Assembly: GCA_001790855.1 (NCBI GenBank)
Contig: MGDH01000010.1
Location: 39,206 to 103,205 of the forward strand
Length of the DNA stretch: 64,000 bases
DNA from: Candidatus Schekmanbacteria bacterium RIFCSPLOWO2_02_FULL_38_14
GTDB taxonomy: Bacteria; Schekmanbacteria; GWA2-38-11
Reading direction: 5' to 3'
Shown here: positions 1-9,791 of the stretch, in pieces
Position numbering within the stretch: the first letter of the stretch is position 1
Layout: every line of letters begins with the position of its first letter
Notes under the pieces: model-generated
What the model saw: the letters and a program-made list of their open reading frames with translations, nothing else
Told to the model about the DNA's origin: nothing
The model's database searches: none
Program-made: the position numbers and the translations under genes

Positions 1-781
1 TTGCCTGAAACCTGTCAAGGTATATATATATAACAGGTGTTATGTAGAGAGTAATTAGCTGTGAAAAGATGAGCCCGCCAACAACTGTGAGTCCGAGCGT
101 CTGCCGCGCCTCACCGCTTGCGCCAAAAGCAAGCGCTATCGGGAGCGTCCCCATAATGGCAGCCATTGTTGTCATCATTATTGGACGGAAACGCACAAGG
201 CAGCCCTTATAAATCGCTTCTGCAGGAGATTTCCCTTCCCTGCGTTCAGCCTCAAGAGCAAAGTCAATCATCATAATAGCATTTTTCTTCACTATCCCCA
301 TAAGCATTATAAGCCCTACAAAGGCATAGATATTCAAATCTTTTTTAAAAATAAGAAGTGTTATCAGCCCTCCGACACCTGCTGACGGAAGTCCTGAAAG
401 TATGGTCAGGGGATGTATGAAGCTCTCATAAAGAATCCCCAGCACAATGTATATCACAAGTATTGCCACAATCAAAAGAAGCCCCAGACCCTTTGCTGAA
501 GATTCAAATGCCTGCGCAGTTTCCTGAAAACTTGCTGTGATTGTTTGCGGGAGGGTTTGGTCTGCAAGTCTGTGCACGCTTTCAACAGCCTTGCTCAAAG
601 GAACTCCGGGCTTCAGGTTAAAGGAAAGAGTTACTGCAGGTATCTGGCCTAGATGATTAACTGTAAGTGGTCCCATGCCAATCCTGATGTCTACCACAGA
701 ATCAAGCTCGACGAGTTTGCCTGTAGATGAGCGTATATACAGCATTGAAAGCGCTGTGGGGTCCAACTGTTTTGCGCTCAT
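1..781 (-). pseudogene. RND efflux permease, C-terminal fragment, frameshifted
   Basis: The minus strand reads without interruption from an ATG at 781 to the window edge and gives the C-terminal third of an AcrB/MdtB-like inner-membrane proton/drug antiporter. Family landmarks are the periplasmic stretch ending in LYIRSSTGKLVELDSV, the transmembrane segment LGLLLIVAILVIYIVLGILYESF, the signature FVGLIMLMGIVKKNAIMMID and the terminal helix LITLYITPVIYIYLDRF. The frame is closed by TGA directly before the ATG. A plausible upstream continuation (GYKVALNERK) lies in the next frame, with the shift at an A4 run near 769-772, and that frame also stops near 832. So about 700 N-terminal residues are missing and the copy is probably dead. 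The end of the gene lies outside the window. The family assignment is strong; calling it a pseudogene rests on the frameshift. Confidence 0.75.
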
Positions 782-965
782 TCAGAGCCACCTTGTAGCC
801 TAACCTCACCGGACAATTAATGGCATATTTAAATCAAAATTTTTTTGGCGACTTAACAACTTATCCCTTCTTTGTCAAGGCAACCCATTCCATAATTTTT
901 ATTTTTATTTAACAGAAAAATTTCAGCTATTTTAATATGCCAAGTATCTCTTTCTCCTTAACTTT

Positions 966-2774
966 TTATCCTTTTATTACCTTCTTCCTCCTGCTTGGGT
1001 CCAGGGTTTTCTTCCTGATGCGGATTGAAAGGGGAGTAACTTCAACAAGCTCGTCCTCCTTGATAAATTCTATTGCCTGCTCAAGGCTCATTATGCGCGG
1101 CGGGATAAGGAGGAGGTTCTCATCAGAGCCTGCAGCCCTGATGTTTGTAAGTTTTTTTTCCTTTGTCACATTTACATCAAGGTCATTATCTCTTGAGTTC
1201 TCGCCAACAACCATTCCCTCGTACACATGAATCCCTTCTTTTATAAAAAGTATTCCTCTTGGCTGAAGGTGGAAAAGCGCGTAAGTTGTTGACCTTCCCT
1301 CCCTGTCTGCAACAAGGGCTCCTGAAAAACGTTTTGAAATCTGCCCCTGCCATGGCTCATAGCCATCAAAGATATGATTTAAGAGCCCTGTCCCTTTAGT
1401 ATCTGTGAGAAACTGCGAACGGAAACCTATAAGTCCCTGTGCCGGTATTCTGAACTCAAGACGAACCCTGCCATGCCCGTTATTCTGCATCTTTATCATT
1501 CTTCCCCTGCGCATCCCGACCTGCTGCGTAACCACCCCGACAAATTCCTCAGGAACATCTATTACAAGGTTTTCCATTGGCTCGTGTAAAATGCTGTCAA
1601 TCTTCTTTGTTACTGCCTCTGGCATTGAAACTGAAAGCTCATACCCTTCCCTCCTCATCATCTCAATAAGTATGGCAAGCTGCAGTTCTCCTCTGCCATA
1701 AACCTTAAAGGAATCCGTGTTGTCAAAATCAACCCTTATGGCTACATTATAAAGAAGCTCCTTTTCAAGCCTCTCTCTTAAGTTTCTTGAATTGCTGTAT
1801 TTTCCTTCCTTCCCTCCAAATGGAGAGGTATTAATAGAAAAGACCATAGAGATTGTAGGCTCATCAACCTTGATTCTTGGAAGGGGTTTTGGCTTTTCCG
1901 CATCTGTTATTGTATCGCCAATGTTTATCCCTTCAAGTCCTGCAAGGGCAACAATATCTCCCATTGAGGCATCATTTATCTCAACCCGTTCAAGTCCTTT
2001 AAACCCGGAAAGAGATGTTATTTTTGTTTTAACAACTCCTCCATTGTTGCCTGCCATTGCTACAAGGTCTCCGACCCTTATAGAGCCTGAAAATATTCTT
2101 CCTATTCCAAGCCTGCCAACATAGTCGTTATAATCAATATTTGTAACAAGCAGCTGAAGCAACCCCTTTTCATCACCTTCAGGGAGAGGGATTGTTTTTA
2201 AAATCTGCTCAAAAAGGACTTTCAAATCTTTTGAGTCTTCATCAAGAGAGAGCTTTGCTATTCCCAGTTTTGCGTTTGTGTAAACTATCGGGAATTCAAG
2301 CTGCTCTTCTGTGGCATCAAGGTCAATAAAAAGGTCATATATTTCATTAAGCACATCCTGAATCCTTGCGTCAGGCCTGTCTATTTTATTTATGACAAGG
2401 ATTGGAGGAAGGTTCTGCTCAAGGGCTTTTTTGAGGACAAACCTTGTCTGTGGGAGGGGTCCTTCTGATGCGTCAACAAGCAGGAGCACGCCATCAACCA
2501 TTTTGAGCGTACGTTCAACTTCCCCGCCAAAATCAGCATGGCCCGGAGTATCCACAATATTTATCTTCACGCCCATATATTCAACGGCTGTGTTCTTTGC
2601 CATTATAGTGATGCCGCGCTCTCTCTCAATGTCTATATTGTCCATCACCCGCTCCTGTACCTTTTCATTGGAGCGGAATATCCCTGACTGCCTGAGCATC
2701 CAGTCGACAAGGGTTGTTTTGCCGTGGTCAACATGGGCAATAATAGCTATGTTCCTTAAATCTTCACGTTTCAT
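966..2774 (-). CDS. typA: Ribosome-associated translational GTPase TypA/BipA
   Basis: A 602-residue EF-G-like GTPase of the usual TypA length (about 600-610). The G domain shows P-loop AHVDHGKTT near residue 15, switch [16 protein letters not shown] near 76 and NKIDRPDAR near 130. EF-Tu-like domain 2, EF-G-like domains III and V and the TypA-specific C-terminal domain ([27 protein letters not shown]) follow. In other bacteria TypA acts on the ribosome in 50S assembly and stress or cold adaptation. The gene stands alone, facing the RND remnant, and the ATG is preceded by an AG-rich leader. No truncation is seen. Confidence 0.97.
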   Translation of the reverse strand: MKREDLRNIAIIAHVDHGKTTLVDWMLRQSGIFRSNEKVQERVMDNIDIERERGITIMAKNTAVEYMGVKINIVDTPGHADFGGEVERTLKMVDGVLLLVDASEGPLPQTRFVLKKALEQNLPPILVINKIDRPDARIQDVLNEIYDLFIDLDATEEQLEFPIVYTNAKLGIAKLSLDEDSKDLKVLFEQILKTIPLPEGDEKGLLQLLVTNIDYNDYVGRLGIGRIFSGSIRVGDLVAMAGNNGGVVKTKITSLSGFKGLERVEINDASMGDIVALAGLEGINIGDTITDAEKPKPLPRIKVDEPTISMVFSINTSPFGGKEGKYSNSRNLRERLEKELLYNVAIRVDFDNTDSFKVYGRGELQLAILIEMMRREGYELSVSMPEAVTKKIDSILHEPMENLVIDVPEEFVGVVTQQVGMRRGRMIKMQNNGHGRVRLEFRIPAQGLIGFRSQFLTDTKGTGLLNHIFDGYEPWQGQISKRFSGALVADREGRSTTYALFHLQPRGILFIKEGIHVYEGMVVGENSRDNDLDVNVTKEKKLTNIRAAGSDENLLLIPPRIMSLEQAIEFIKEDELVEVTPLSIRIRKKTLDPSRRKKVIKG

Positions 2775-2900
2775 ATTAATACCTTTCTGTCTCCTTTCAG
2801 TTAATCAGTTAGGATGTGTATAATACATCTTTACTGATTTATTGCAAATTTAATCCATTCTAACCACTTTATCAGGCAGGGCTGGCTCTAAACTGTAATA

Positions 2901-3242
2901 AAGAACCCCGCCTAAAGGCGGGGCTTTTGAATTTATTTTGTTCGTTTGTCATCCCGTGAAACTTGTCCTCGACTGCGATCGGGGAACTGGAATCCATGGT
3001 TCGACTCTTCGGCAAGGCTCAGAGCTCACCATGCATCCTGAGCTTGTCGAAGGACTGGATTCCTGCTTACGCCTGCCTGCCGGCAGGCAGGCAGAAATCG
3101 TTACGAGCCATTGGCGCTCACAGAGGCACATGAAAATAGTCAGGCGGGACGCCTGTCCGATGGAATTTTCGGATCAATGATATACAAGAAAAGCAACTTT
3201 TCCTCCCCGTCTAAAGACGGGGTATTCAAATTATATTTTAAT
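2901..3242. repeat. Two same-orientation hairpins flanking a repeat mosaic (possible IS200/IS605-derived MITE)
   Basis: The gap between typA and ygiQ begins with the hairpin CCCCGCCTAAAGGCGGGG (about 2906-2923), followed by a TTTTGAATTTATTTT tail. It ends with CCCCGTCTAAAGACGGGG (about 3205-3222), followed by TATTCAAATTATATTTT. Both hairpins have the same orientation and nearly the same tail, as IS200/IS605 left and right ends do. Between them lie a perfect 22-nt palindrome (3071-3092) and a REP-like CAGGCGGGACGCCTG (about 3142-3156). No coding sequence is credible here. The right hairpin may also act as the ygiQ terminator. Confidence 0.5.
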
Positions 3243-3246
3243 AAAA

Positions 3247-4968
3247 TTACCTCCTTCGCATTTTCTCAAGTATCATTCTCTGTTCCCTGCGTTCACCTGC
3301 CTTGCGAGGAACATAAACCGGATTGAGTGTGTTGCGGTCAATCCCTGTAACATACATGGCAGTAGAAAGTGTGCCCGGGGTTGGTGTAAAATCCTGAAAG
3401 AACCGCACAGAAAATCCCATTCTTTTTATCTTCTCTGCAAGAGCCTCCATATCCTTAAGAGTACACCCCGGATGGGCAGATATGAAGTAGGGAGAAAAAT
3501 ATATCTTCTTGCCCTGTTTTAAAGCTATCTCCCTGCATTTTTTCAGAAACTGGGAAAGAATCTCTGAGCCTTGTTTATGCATCAGCCGCAAAACCCCTGC
3601 CTCAGTATGCTCAGGCGCTATCTTCATCACTCCGGGAATATGTTTGTCCAGTAATCTTGCTAATAGCCTTGGTGTACGCAGAAGCAGTTCCATCTGAAGT
3701 CCTGACGATACAAAAACATGTTTTACTCCCTTGACTCTTGAAATCTTTTCCAGCAATCCTACAAAGGCATTCTCATCCATTCTGAGATAATTACAGACCC
3801 TTGGATAGAGGCAATCGTGCTTAATACAGGAAGATGAGTTTCTGCATGACGTTCCGTAAAGGTTTGCTGTGGGACCTCCAAGGTCGTTTATTGTTCCCTT
3901 AAAATCAGGCATCATGGTAATATTTTTTACTTCTTCAAGAACAGATTCATGGCTGCGGCTTATTATCAAAGGACCCTGATGTCGTGCTATGGCACAAAAG
4001 GAACAATTCCCGGAACACCCCCTTACTATGGTTACAGAATGTCGTATCATTCTGTAAGCCGGCACATCCCCTGACTCAGGATGCGGAGCGCGGGCAAAAG
4101 GGAGGCAGTAAAGGGAATCAAGCTCTGCTGCTTTAAGCGGTTCTGCGGGCTTGTTCTGCAGCACCCACATAGCCTGCTGGCTCTGGAGTACCGGAACCTG
4201 TGAAAGGGCTCTGGCATGCCTGTCCACATCAAGCTCTGCATCCATAAATTTTCTTACATCTTTCTGTATATCCTGCCATGAAGGCAATACAAGGGGCGGC
4301 TTCTCAAAACCCCTTTCCTTCATCTCCTTATCGCTTATCCTTTCACATGTTCCGGCTATGCCACTCAAGCCTCTGCCCTGTTCAAGCCTGCCTGCTATCT
4401 CAAGCACTGTCCGCTCGCCCATGCCGTATACAAGAAGGTCTGCCTTGGAATCGGTCAGGACAGAGGCGCGCAGTTTTTCCTGCTGAAAGTCATAGTGGAC
4501 AAATCTCCGCAGCGATGCCTCAAGCCCGCCAAGAACAACCGAAATATTTTTGTATGCAGCCCTTGCAAGAATTGAGTAAGAGATAGATGCCCTGTCAGGC
4601 TTGCGCCTTGAAGTCTTGCTTTGCTCCTTCCCAAAATATGGATTTCCCTGCGGTGAATAGTCATCAAAATCCCTGACCTTTGCATTTCCTGTGTAGTTAG
4701 AGACTATTGAATCCACATTCCCCGCTGTGATTCCAAAAAAGAGACGGGGCTTTCCAAATCTCCTGAAGTCATCAGGGTTGTGATAACGTGGCTGGCTGAG
4801 TATTGCCACGCGGTATCCATGTGCCTCAAGCCACCTTCCTATAAGTGCTACTCCAAATGATGGATGGTCAACATAGGCATCGCCGGTAATCAGAACCACA
4901 TCAACATAGTCCCAGCCCCTTTCAAGCATCTCTTTTTTCGTAGCCGGAAGAAATGCAGAACTGCTCAT
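3247..4968 (-). CDS. ygiQ: YgiQ family radical SAM protein (UPF0313)
   Basis: A 573-residue member of the YgiQ family, shorter than the roughly 740-residue E. coli protein but normal for many anaerobes. The N-terminus has the family block FLPATKKEMLERGWDYVDVV and LITGDAYVDHPSFGVALIGR. The radical SAM cluster is RGCSGNCSFCAIARHQG near residue 318 (CX3CX2C), followed by the YgiQ-specific cysteine-rich region C-X6-C-X4-C-X4-C (LYGTSCRN..CIKHDCLYPRVC). The C-terminus keeps the TPTPGTLSTAMYVTG block. The reaction is unknown for the family. It is monocistronic and ends just before the hairpin at 3205-3222. Confidence 0.93.
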   Translation of the reverse strand: MSSSAFLPATKKEMLERGWDYVDVVLITGDAYVDHPSFGVALIGRWLEAHGYRVAILSQPRYHNPDDFRRFGKPRLFFGITAGNVDSIVSNYTGNAKVRDFDDYSPQGNPYFGKEQSKTSRRKPDRASISYSILARAAYKNISVVLGGLEASLRRFVHYDFQQEKLRASVLTDSKADLLVYGMGERTVLEIAGRLEQGRGLSGIAGTCERISDKEMKERGFEKPPLVLPSWQDIQKDVRKFMDAELDVDRHARALSQVPVLQSQQAMWVLQNKPAEPLKAAELDSLYCLPFARAPHPESGDVPAYRMIRHSVTIVRGCSGNCSFCAIARHQGPLIISRSHESVLEEVKNITMMPDFKGTINDLGGPTANLYGTSCRNSSSCIKHDCLYPRVCNYLRMDENAFVGLLEKISRVKGVKHVFVSSGLQMELLLRTPRLLARLLDKHIPGVMKIAPEHTEAGVLRLMHKQGSEILSQFLKKCREIALKQGKKIYFSPYFISAHPGCTLKDMEALAEKIKRMGFSVRFFQDFTPTPGTLSTAMYVTGIDRNTLNPVYVPRKAGERREQRMILEKMRRR

Positions 4969-5125
4969 TAATAAACCTTTTTTGAAAATACTGTTTCCTG
5001 TTTTGCCAGAAAAGAAATCTTCTCTTTATGGTTTTCTTTTATCTTAATATCTTAAATTTAAGAATTGACAAGCATTTAAATCCCCGCGCCTTTATCTCCC
5101 ATTAAACTCTTTTTACTTTTCTTTC

Positions 5126-5154
5126 TTGACACTGCCAAAAAAGGCATATAAAGA
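5126..5154 (+). promoter_or_regulatory. Weak candidate sigma-70 promoter of comM/yifB
   Basis: TTGACA at 5126-5131 is followed by TATAAA at 5147 with a 15-nt spacer, or TAAAGA at 5149 with 17 nt. It lies about 60 bp upstream of the ATG at 5216, which has an AGAGGAGCGG ribosome site. The -35 is perfect but the -10 is ambiguous. Confidence 0.35.
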
Positions 5155-5215
5155 TTTATAAAAATCTTTTTTCAATTAAATCACACAAATAAAATCTATT
5201 TAAAAAGAGGAGCGG

Positions 5216-6745
5216 ATGCTTTCCCGGGTACTAAGCTGCGCCACAATCGGGATTGATGCATATATTGTCGAAGTTGAAGTAGACATTGCCCTCGGGCTTC
5301 CAACCTTCTCAACTGTCGGGCTTCCTGATGCTGCTGTAAAGGAGAGCAAGGACAGGGTAAAGGCAGCAATAGTCAATACCGGTTTTGAGTTTCCTGTAAG
5401 AAGAATAACAGTCAACCTCGCCCCTGCTGACATTAAGAAAGAGGGACCTATCTTTGACCTTCCAATTGCAATAGGAATAATTGCCGCACAGGGCTTAATT
5501 GATGAAGGTGTCCTTAAAGACTATGTAATCCTTGGTGAGCTCTCTCTTGACGGAACTATCAGGACAATCAAGGGCGCACTTCCAATGGCTGTTGCAGCGC
5601 GGGATTCCGGAAAAAAAGGGATTATCCTGCCAAAAGAAAACTGCGATGAGGCAGCAGTTGTAAATGGAGTAAAAGTATATCCTATTTCCTCACTTCCGGA
5701 AGCAGTAGAATTTTTAAATGGAAGGCTTGAACTCTTGCCTGTGAAGATAGATTTAGAAAAAATCTTTGAAAACAACTCGAGACACAGGACCGACTTTACT
5801 GATGTTAAGGGACAGGAGCACGCAAAAAGAGCCTTAGAGGTTGCAGCCGCAGGAGGGCACAACATCATAATGATAGGCTCTCCTGGCTCAGGAAAAACAA
5901 TGCTTGCAAAACGCCTGCCAACAATCCTTCCTGATATGACCTTTGAAGAAGCAATTGAGACAACAAAGATCCATTCTGTAGTGGGACTGCTTGAAAAAAG
6001 CCAGGCAATGGTTGGAACAAGACCATTCCGTTCCCCACACCACACGATTTCAGATGCAGGGCTGATAGGCGGAGGTGCAATTCCAATGCCCGGTGAAGTA
6101 AGCCTATCGCACAACGGGGTGCTGTTTCTTGATGAGTTGCCTGAATTTAAGAGAAATGTCCTTGAGGTAATGCGCCAGCCTTTAGAGGACGGCAGAGTTA
6201 CAATCTCAAGGGCATCTGCATCACTCACATTTCCGGCGCGCTTTATGCTTGCTGCTGCTATGAACCCCTGCCCCTGCGGTTTTAAATTTGATACAAAGAA
6301 AGAATGTACCTGCTCACCGGGGCAGATTCACAAATATCACGCTAAAATATCAGGACCGCTTCTTGACCGCATTGACATCCACATAGAGATACCGGCTTTA
6401 AAATATAAAGAGCTTTCCTCAGATTCAGCAGGCGAGCCGTCAAAAGTAATCCGTGGAAGAATTAACTCTGCAAGAAAGGTCCAGCAGGAGCGTTTCAAAG
6501 GGGACGGGATTTTCTGCAATGCCCACATGTCGCCTAAGCAGATAAAAAAATTCTGTGCCATTGATGAAGCAGGGCAAAAGCTCCTTGAAACAGCAATCAA
6601 CAGATTCGCCCTCTCAGCGCGCGCCTATGACCGCATCTTAAAGGTCTCGCGGACAATTGCGGACTTGGAAGAAACTCTCAATATTAAGCCTGAGCATCTC
6701 TCAGAGGCTATCCAGTACAGAAGTTTGGACAGGGGAACGGGATGA
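5216..6745 (+). CDS. comM: YifB/ComM-type Mg-chelatase-like AAA+ ATPase
   Basis: A 509-residue protein of normal ComM length. Residues 1-170 form the Lon-protease-like S5 domain (GLPTFSTVGLPDAAVKESKDRVKAA). The AAA+ Mg-chelatase domain follows, with Walker A GSPGSGKTML near 222, Walker B GVLFLDELPEF near 302 and the cysteine cluster NPCPCGF..CTCSPGQ. The Mg-chelatase C-terminal domain has SARAYDRILKVSRTIADL. ComM-type helicases promote branch migration during natural transformation. The ATG has an AGAGGAG ribosome site. A terminator is not obvious downstream. Confidence 0.93.
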   Translation: MLSRVLSCATIGIDAYIVEVEVDIALGLPTFSTVGLPDAAVKESKDRVKAAIVNTGFEFPVRRITVNLAPADIKKEGPIFDLPIAIGIIAAQGLIDEGVLKDYVILGELSLDGTIRTIKGALPMAVAARDSGKKGIILPKENCDEAAVVNGVKVYPISSLPEAVEFLNGRLELLPVKIDLEKIFENNSRHRTDFTDVKGQEHAKRALEVAAAGGHNIIMIGSPGSGKTMLAKRLPTILPDMTFEEAIETTKIHSVVGLLEKSQAMVGTRPFRSPHHTISDAGLIGGGAIPMPGEVSLSHNGVLFLDELPEFKRNVLEVMRQPLEDGRVTISRASASLTFPARFMLAAAMNPCPCGFKFDTKKECTCSPGQIHKYHAKISGPLLDRIDIHIEIPALKYKELSSDSAGEPSKVIRGRINSARKVQQERFKGDGIFCNAHMSPKQIKKFCAIDEAGQKLLETAINRFALSARAYDRILKVSRTIADLEETLNIKPEHLSEAIQYRSLDRGTG

Positions 6746-6893
6746 AAGCCATACAAACATATCTGTTAATGCTGGGTGCATTAAAAGGCTGTCATCTTAC
6801 AATTGTGCTTATTAACTTAAGATATTTTAATTCGAAATTAATTTAATTTTAATTTTTATAAGATAATATTTTTACAATAACTCCATCTCTATT

Positions 6894-8240
6894 ATGAACA
6901 GCGATAACAAGTTTAATAAATTAAAGATGTTATTTGTTCAGCCATCCCATCTGAAAGAGGATGGGACTGTGTGGAAAAGTAAATTGCCCTGGCTCCCAAG
7001 GCTTGCTTTGCCTCAACTTGCAGCAATTACTCCTGATGACTTTGAAACAACTATTGTAGATGAATATATTGAAGATATTGACTTTAACGCGGATGTTGAT
7101 TCTGTTGCTATAACAGCAACTACTGTGCAGGCTCCAAGGGCTTATCAGATCGCAAAAGAATTTATAAAGAGGGGCAAAAAAACTATAATGGGAGGTATAC
7201 ACGCCTCTCTGCTTCCGGAAGAATCTCAAAAGCACGTTGATAGTGTCGTCATTGGAGAAGCAGAAGGGGTATGGGAAGAGGTCTTAGCTGATCTAAAGCA
7301 TAGAAATTTAAAACCTGTATATCTCAGCAGAGGGCACATGGATATAACACACATTCCTTCTCCTAAACTATCTAAACTTCCACTTCATAAATATAAGGTA
7401 GACTTCAAGCTGGTACAAACGACAAGAGGATGCCCGCATAATTGCGGGTACTGTTCAGTAACTAAATTTTTTGGAAGCACTTACAGGCACAGATCAATAG
7501 AGGATGTTGTTAGAGAGCTTGAGGAAATTGCATCTGAAGATATATTTTTTGTGGATGATAACATTGCAGCAAATCCTGAGAGGGCAAAAGCATTGTTTAA
7601 AGCTATTACTCCATTAAAAAAAAGCTGGATATCCCAATGTTGTATGCATATTGCCTATAATGAAGAACTTTTGGAACTGGCAAGAGAAAGTGGCTGTGTA
7701 AACCTGATGATAGGCTTTGAAAGTCTGTCAGAGGGAAGTTTAAAATCTGTGAATAAATCCTTTAACAAGGTAGATGATTATTTTTATGTGGCAGAAAAGC
7801 TCCACAGCAAGGGAATCAGCGTAATGGGATTGATGGTATTTGGATTTGATTATGCTGATGAAACCATTTTTGAAAAAACAGTCAAATTTATGGATGATGC
7901 AAAGATTGATTTCCCCTGTTATTGGGTATTGACTCCTTACCCTAAAACTCCTCTTTACCAGCAATTAGAATCAGAAGGAAGAATTTTTGAGAGGGACTGG
8001 TCTAAATACGACTGTACCCACGTTGTATTTAAGCCTAAACTGATGACTTCAGAAGTTTTAGAAAATGGATATTATTATGCTTGCAAAAGCTCCTATTCAG
8101 TAAATAGCATTATAAAGAGGCTTACGCCATCATCATTAAGGATGGCAAAATCCTTGATAGACGGCTTTCCCGCAAGGGCAATGGTAACATATCTTTTCAG
8201 GCAGGGCGCATTAAAGGGCTATCATCCTATGATGGGTTAG
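6894..8240 (+). CDS. B12-binding-domain radical SAM protein
   Basis: A 448-residue class-B-like radical SAM enzyme. Residues 1-150 form a Rossmann-like B12-binding domain (KMLFVQPSH, SVAITATTVQAPRAYQIAKE, GGIHASLLPEE) without an obvious DXHXXG histidine motif, so any cobalamin is probably bound base-off without His. The cluster TRGCPHNCGYCSVTKFFG lies near residue 180, followed by FVDDNIAANPERAK, MIGFESLSE and VMGLMVFGFD, as in the BchE/HpnP/HpnR-like superfamily. The substrate is not predictable. No biosynthetic gene is adjacent. It converges on the DAHP synthase gene with a 21-bp gap. Confidence 0.85.
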   Translation: MNSDNKFNKLKMLFVQPSHLKEDGTVWKSKLPWLPRLALPQLAAITPDDFETTIVDEYIEDIDFNADVDSVAITATTVQAPRAYQIAKEFIKRGKKTIMGGIHASLLPEESQKHVDSVVIGEAEGVWEEVLADLKHRNLKPVYLSRGHMDITHIPSPKLSKLPLHKYKVDFKLVQTTRGCPHNCGYCSVTKFFGSTYRHRSIEDVVRELEEIASEDIFFVDDNIAANPERAKALFKAITPLKKSWISQCCMHIAYNEELLELARESGCVNLMIGFESLSEGSLKSVNKSFNKVDDYFYVAEKLHSKGISVMGLMVFGFDYADETIFEKTVKFMDDAKIDFPCYWVLTPYPKTPLYQQLESEGRIFERDWSKYDCTHVVFKPKLMTSEVLENGYYYACKSSYSVNSIIKRLTPSSLRMAKSLIDGFPARAMVTYLFRQGALKGYHPMMG

Positions 8241-8261
8241 TAAAAGGAAAGACAAACTGCA

Positions 8262-9314
8262 TTAAAGATGCGATGATACTGACCTGTATGTTTCTCTCAG
8301 CAGTTTCTCAGTATCTTCCCAGCCCATGCACTCATCAGTTACAGAAACTCCGTATTGAAGTTTTGATAAATCATTAGTAATTTTCTGGCTGCCATCAAAA
8401 AGATTGCTCTCAAGCATTACCCCGACAATGTTTTTGTTTCCAGCAATTCTCTGGGAAACAACATCATGGCAAATACTTATTTGGTTTTTGTGCTTTTTCC
8501 TGGAATTGCCGTGGGAGCAGTCAATTACCAGAGTCTGGCTGAGGTTTCTTTCTGCAAGAGAGATAATTGCATTTTCCACATTTTTAGGATCGCAATTGGG
8601 TGAATTGTTGCCTCCCCGCAAAACAAGATGTCCAAAAGGGTTCCCTTTGGTCCTGACAATAGAGACTTCGCCTCTTTCATTAACTCCAAGGAAACTGTGC
8701 GGCTGGCGGGCTGACTCAATTGCATCAATTGCAACTTTTATTTCACCACTGGTATTATTTTTAAAACCAACCGGCATTGAAAGACCGCTTGCTAATTCAC
8801 GGTGGGGCTGAGATTCGACTGTCCTTGCGCCAATTGAGACCCAGCTTAAAAGGTCGCTTATATAATTTATTGTAATAGTATCAAGTGTTTCAGCAGCAGA
8901 TGGCAATTCCATTTTTGCGAGAGCCAATAAAATCTCCCTTGCTTTCTCCAATCCGTATGCCATGTCGCAGGACTCATCCATACGGGGGTCATTGATAAAA
9001 CCTTTCCATCCAATCGTTGTTCTTGGTTTTTCAAAATAGGTCCGCATTACAACAAAGAGAGAATCTCTCATTTCTTCCTTAAGCTCTTTAAGCCTTTGGG
9101 CATATTCCATGGCTGACTTTGGGTCATGAATGGAACAGGGACCGACTATTACCAGTAATCGCTTATCCCTTCTCTCTAAAATATTATTTATGGTTTTGCG
9201 GGCAGCAAGCACAGTCTGCTTGGCTGTAATTCCAATGGAAAACTTCTTCCTCAGCAATTGAGGCGAAGGCAAATTTTGTATGCTTTTGACCCGCAGGTTC
9301 TGAATGCGCTCCAT
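8262..9314 (-). CDS. aroF: 3-deoxy-7-phosphoheptulonate synthase (class I DAHP synthase)
   Basis: At 350 residues it matches the AroF/AroG/AroH length and condenses PEP with erythrose-4-phosphate in the first shikimate step. Motifs are LVIVGPCSIHD near residue 55, RTYFEKPRTTIGWKGFINDP near 90, SWVSIGARTVESQPHRE, GFKNNTSG, LRGGN, VIDCSHGNS (metal-binding His) and GVMLESNLFDG. The N-terminal extension that sets aromatic feedback specificity is present, but which amino acid it senses cannot be read off. No other aro gene and no visible T-box or trp leader is nearby. AroF, AroG and AroH cannot be told apart by sequence inspection. Confidence 0.93.
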   Translation of the reverse strand: MERIQNLRVKSIQNLPSPQLLRKKFSIGITAKQTVLAARKTINNILERRDKRLLVIVGPCSIHDPKSAMEYAQRLKELKEEMRDSLFVVMRTYFEKPRTTIGWKGFINDPRMDESCDMAYGLEKAREILLALAKMELPSAAETLDTITINYISDLLSWVSIGARTVESQPHRELASGLSMPVGFKNNTSGEIKVAIDAIESARQPHSFLGVNERGEVSIVRTKGNPFGHLVLRGGNNSPNCDPKNVENAIISLAERNLSQTLVIDCSHGNSRKKHKNQISICHDVVSQRIAGNKNIVGVMLESNLFDGSQKITNDLSKLQYGVSVTDECMGWEDTEKLLRETYRSVSSHL

Positions 9315-9395
9315 TTACTGCTCCATATGATTTAAAATATTTAATAATAAATTTACATATTGATACCAGGATGTCAATAATCCACATAAAATCTT

Positions 9396-9647
9396 TTATC
9401 TGTCTTTTTTTAATCTATCAAGGTGAATGTTGCAAAACGGCCTTTCACGCCATTCCTCTTCTCTCCGCACCAGCCTTGACTGATTCCGTACTTCAATTGG
9501 TGAAACTATCCATACAGACTGAATGTCTGAATCACCGCCAAATCTTTCTCTCTCTTTTATCAGAAATTCCTTGAAAAGGGAACCGGCAATCAGGCATTTT
9601 ACCGGTTTTCCTGTAATCTGATAAGAAACCTCACCAAGAGAAATCAT
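9396..9647 (-). CDS. Small hypothetical protein, 83 aa
   Basis: The ORF starts with ATG at 9647 behind TTAAAGGAAAAAA, a plausible ribosome site. The product (begins MISLGEVSYQITGKPVKCLI) is charged, with no transmembrane segment or recognised domain. It lies 9 bp downstream of the short cysteine-containing ORF at 9657-9791 on the same strand, so the two may be one operon or two halves of a broken gene. Confidence 0.45.
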   Translation of the reverse strand: MISLGEVSYQITGKPVKCLIAGSLFKEFLIKERERFGGDSDIQSVWIVSPIEVRNQSRLVRREEEWRERPFCNIHLDRLKKDR

Positions 9648-9656
9648 TTTTTTCCT

Positions 9657-9791
9657 TTAATCAATACCAGTATCCGTTTTTAACATCCCATTAAAAATCA
9701 AATTAACCGGGCAGAACTTGCACTGGTCACCTCCCTTCCAGTAATGGCAATACATGTATGCCCATATATCAAGACGCTGAGGACCGAACAT
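9657..9791 (-). CDS. Short Cys-rich ORF, 44 aa
   Basis: The minus strand encodes 44 residues starting MFGPQRLDIWAYMYCHYW and containing C-X8-C-X2-C (YCHYWKGGDQCKFCPV). The ATG at 9791 has an AAGGAAAGGAAC-like stretch some distance upstream. The CKFCPV motif recalls Fe-S or zinc sites of radical SAM accessory regions, but I cannot assign it. It may be the N-terminal half of a gene continuing at 9647 after a stop or frameshift. Confidence 0.4.
   Translation of the reverse strand: MFGPQRLDIWAYMYCHYWKGGDQCKFCPVNLIFNGMLKTDTGID

Noticed and set aside
3071-3156. Possible CRISPR-like repeats in the palindromic intergenic regions
   Set aside because: The repeats are not regularly spaced, have no unique spacers of constant length and are scattered singly over the window; no cas genes are present.
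2938-3180. Open frames of 60-80 codons on both strands between typA and ygiQ
   Set aside because: They consist of repeat palindromes (CCTGCC/GGCAGG, REP-like stems), have no ribosome site and no protein-like composition.
5100-5215. Riboswitch upstream of comM/yifB
   Set aside because: The leader is short and AT-rich with only a small TGCC..GGCA hairpin; no riboswitch core is present.
9315-9395. T-box or aromatic-amino-acid attenuator before the DAHP synthase
   Set aside because: No T-box sequence, Trp/Phe/Tyr-rich leader peptide or terminator/antiterminator pair could be seen upstream of 9314.
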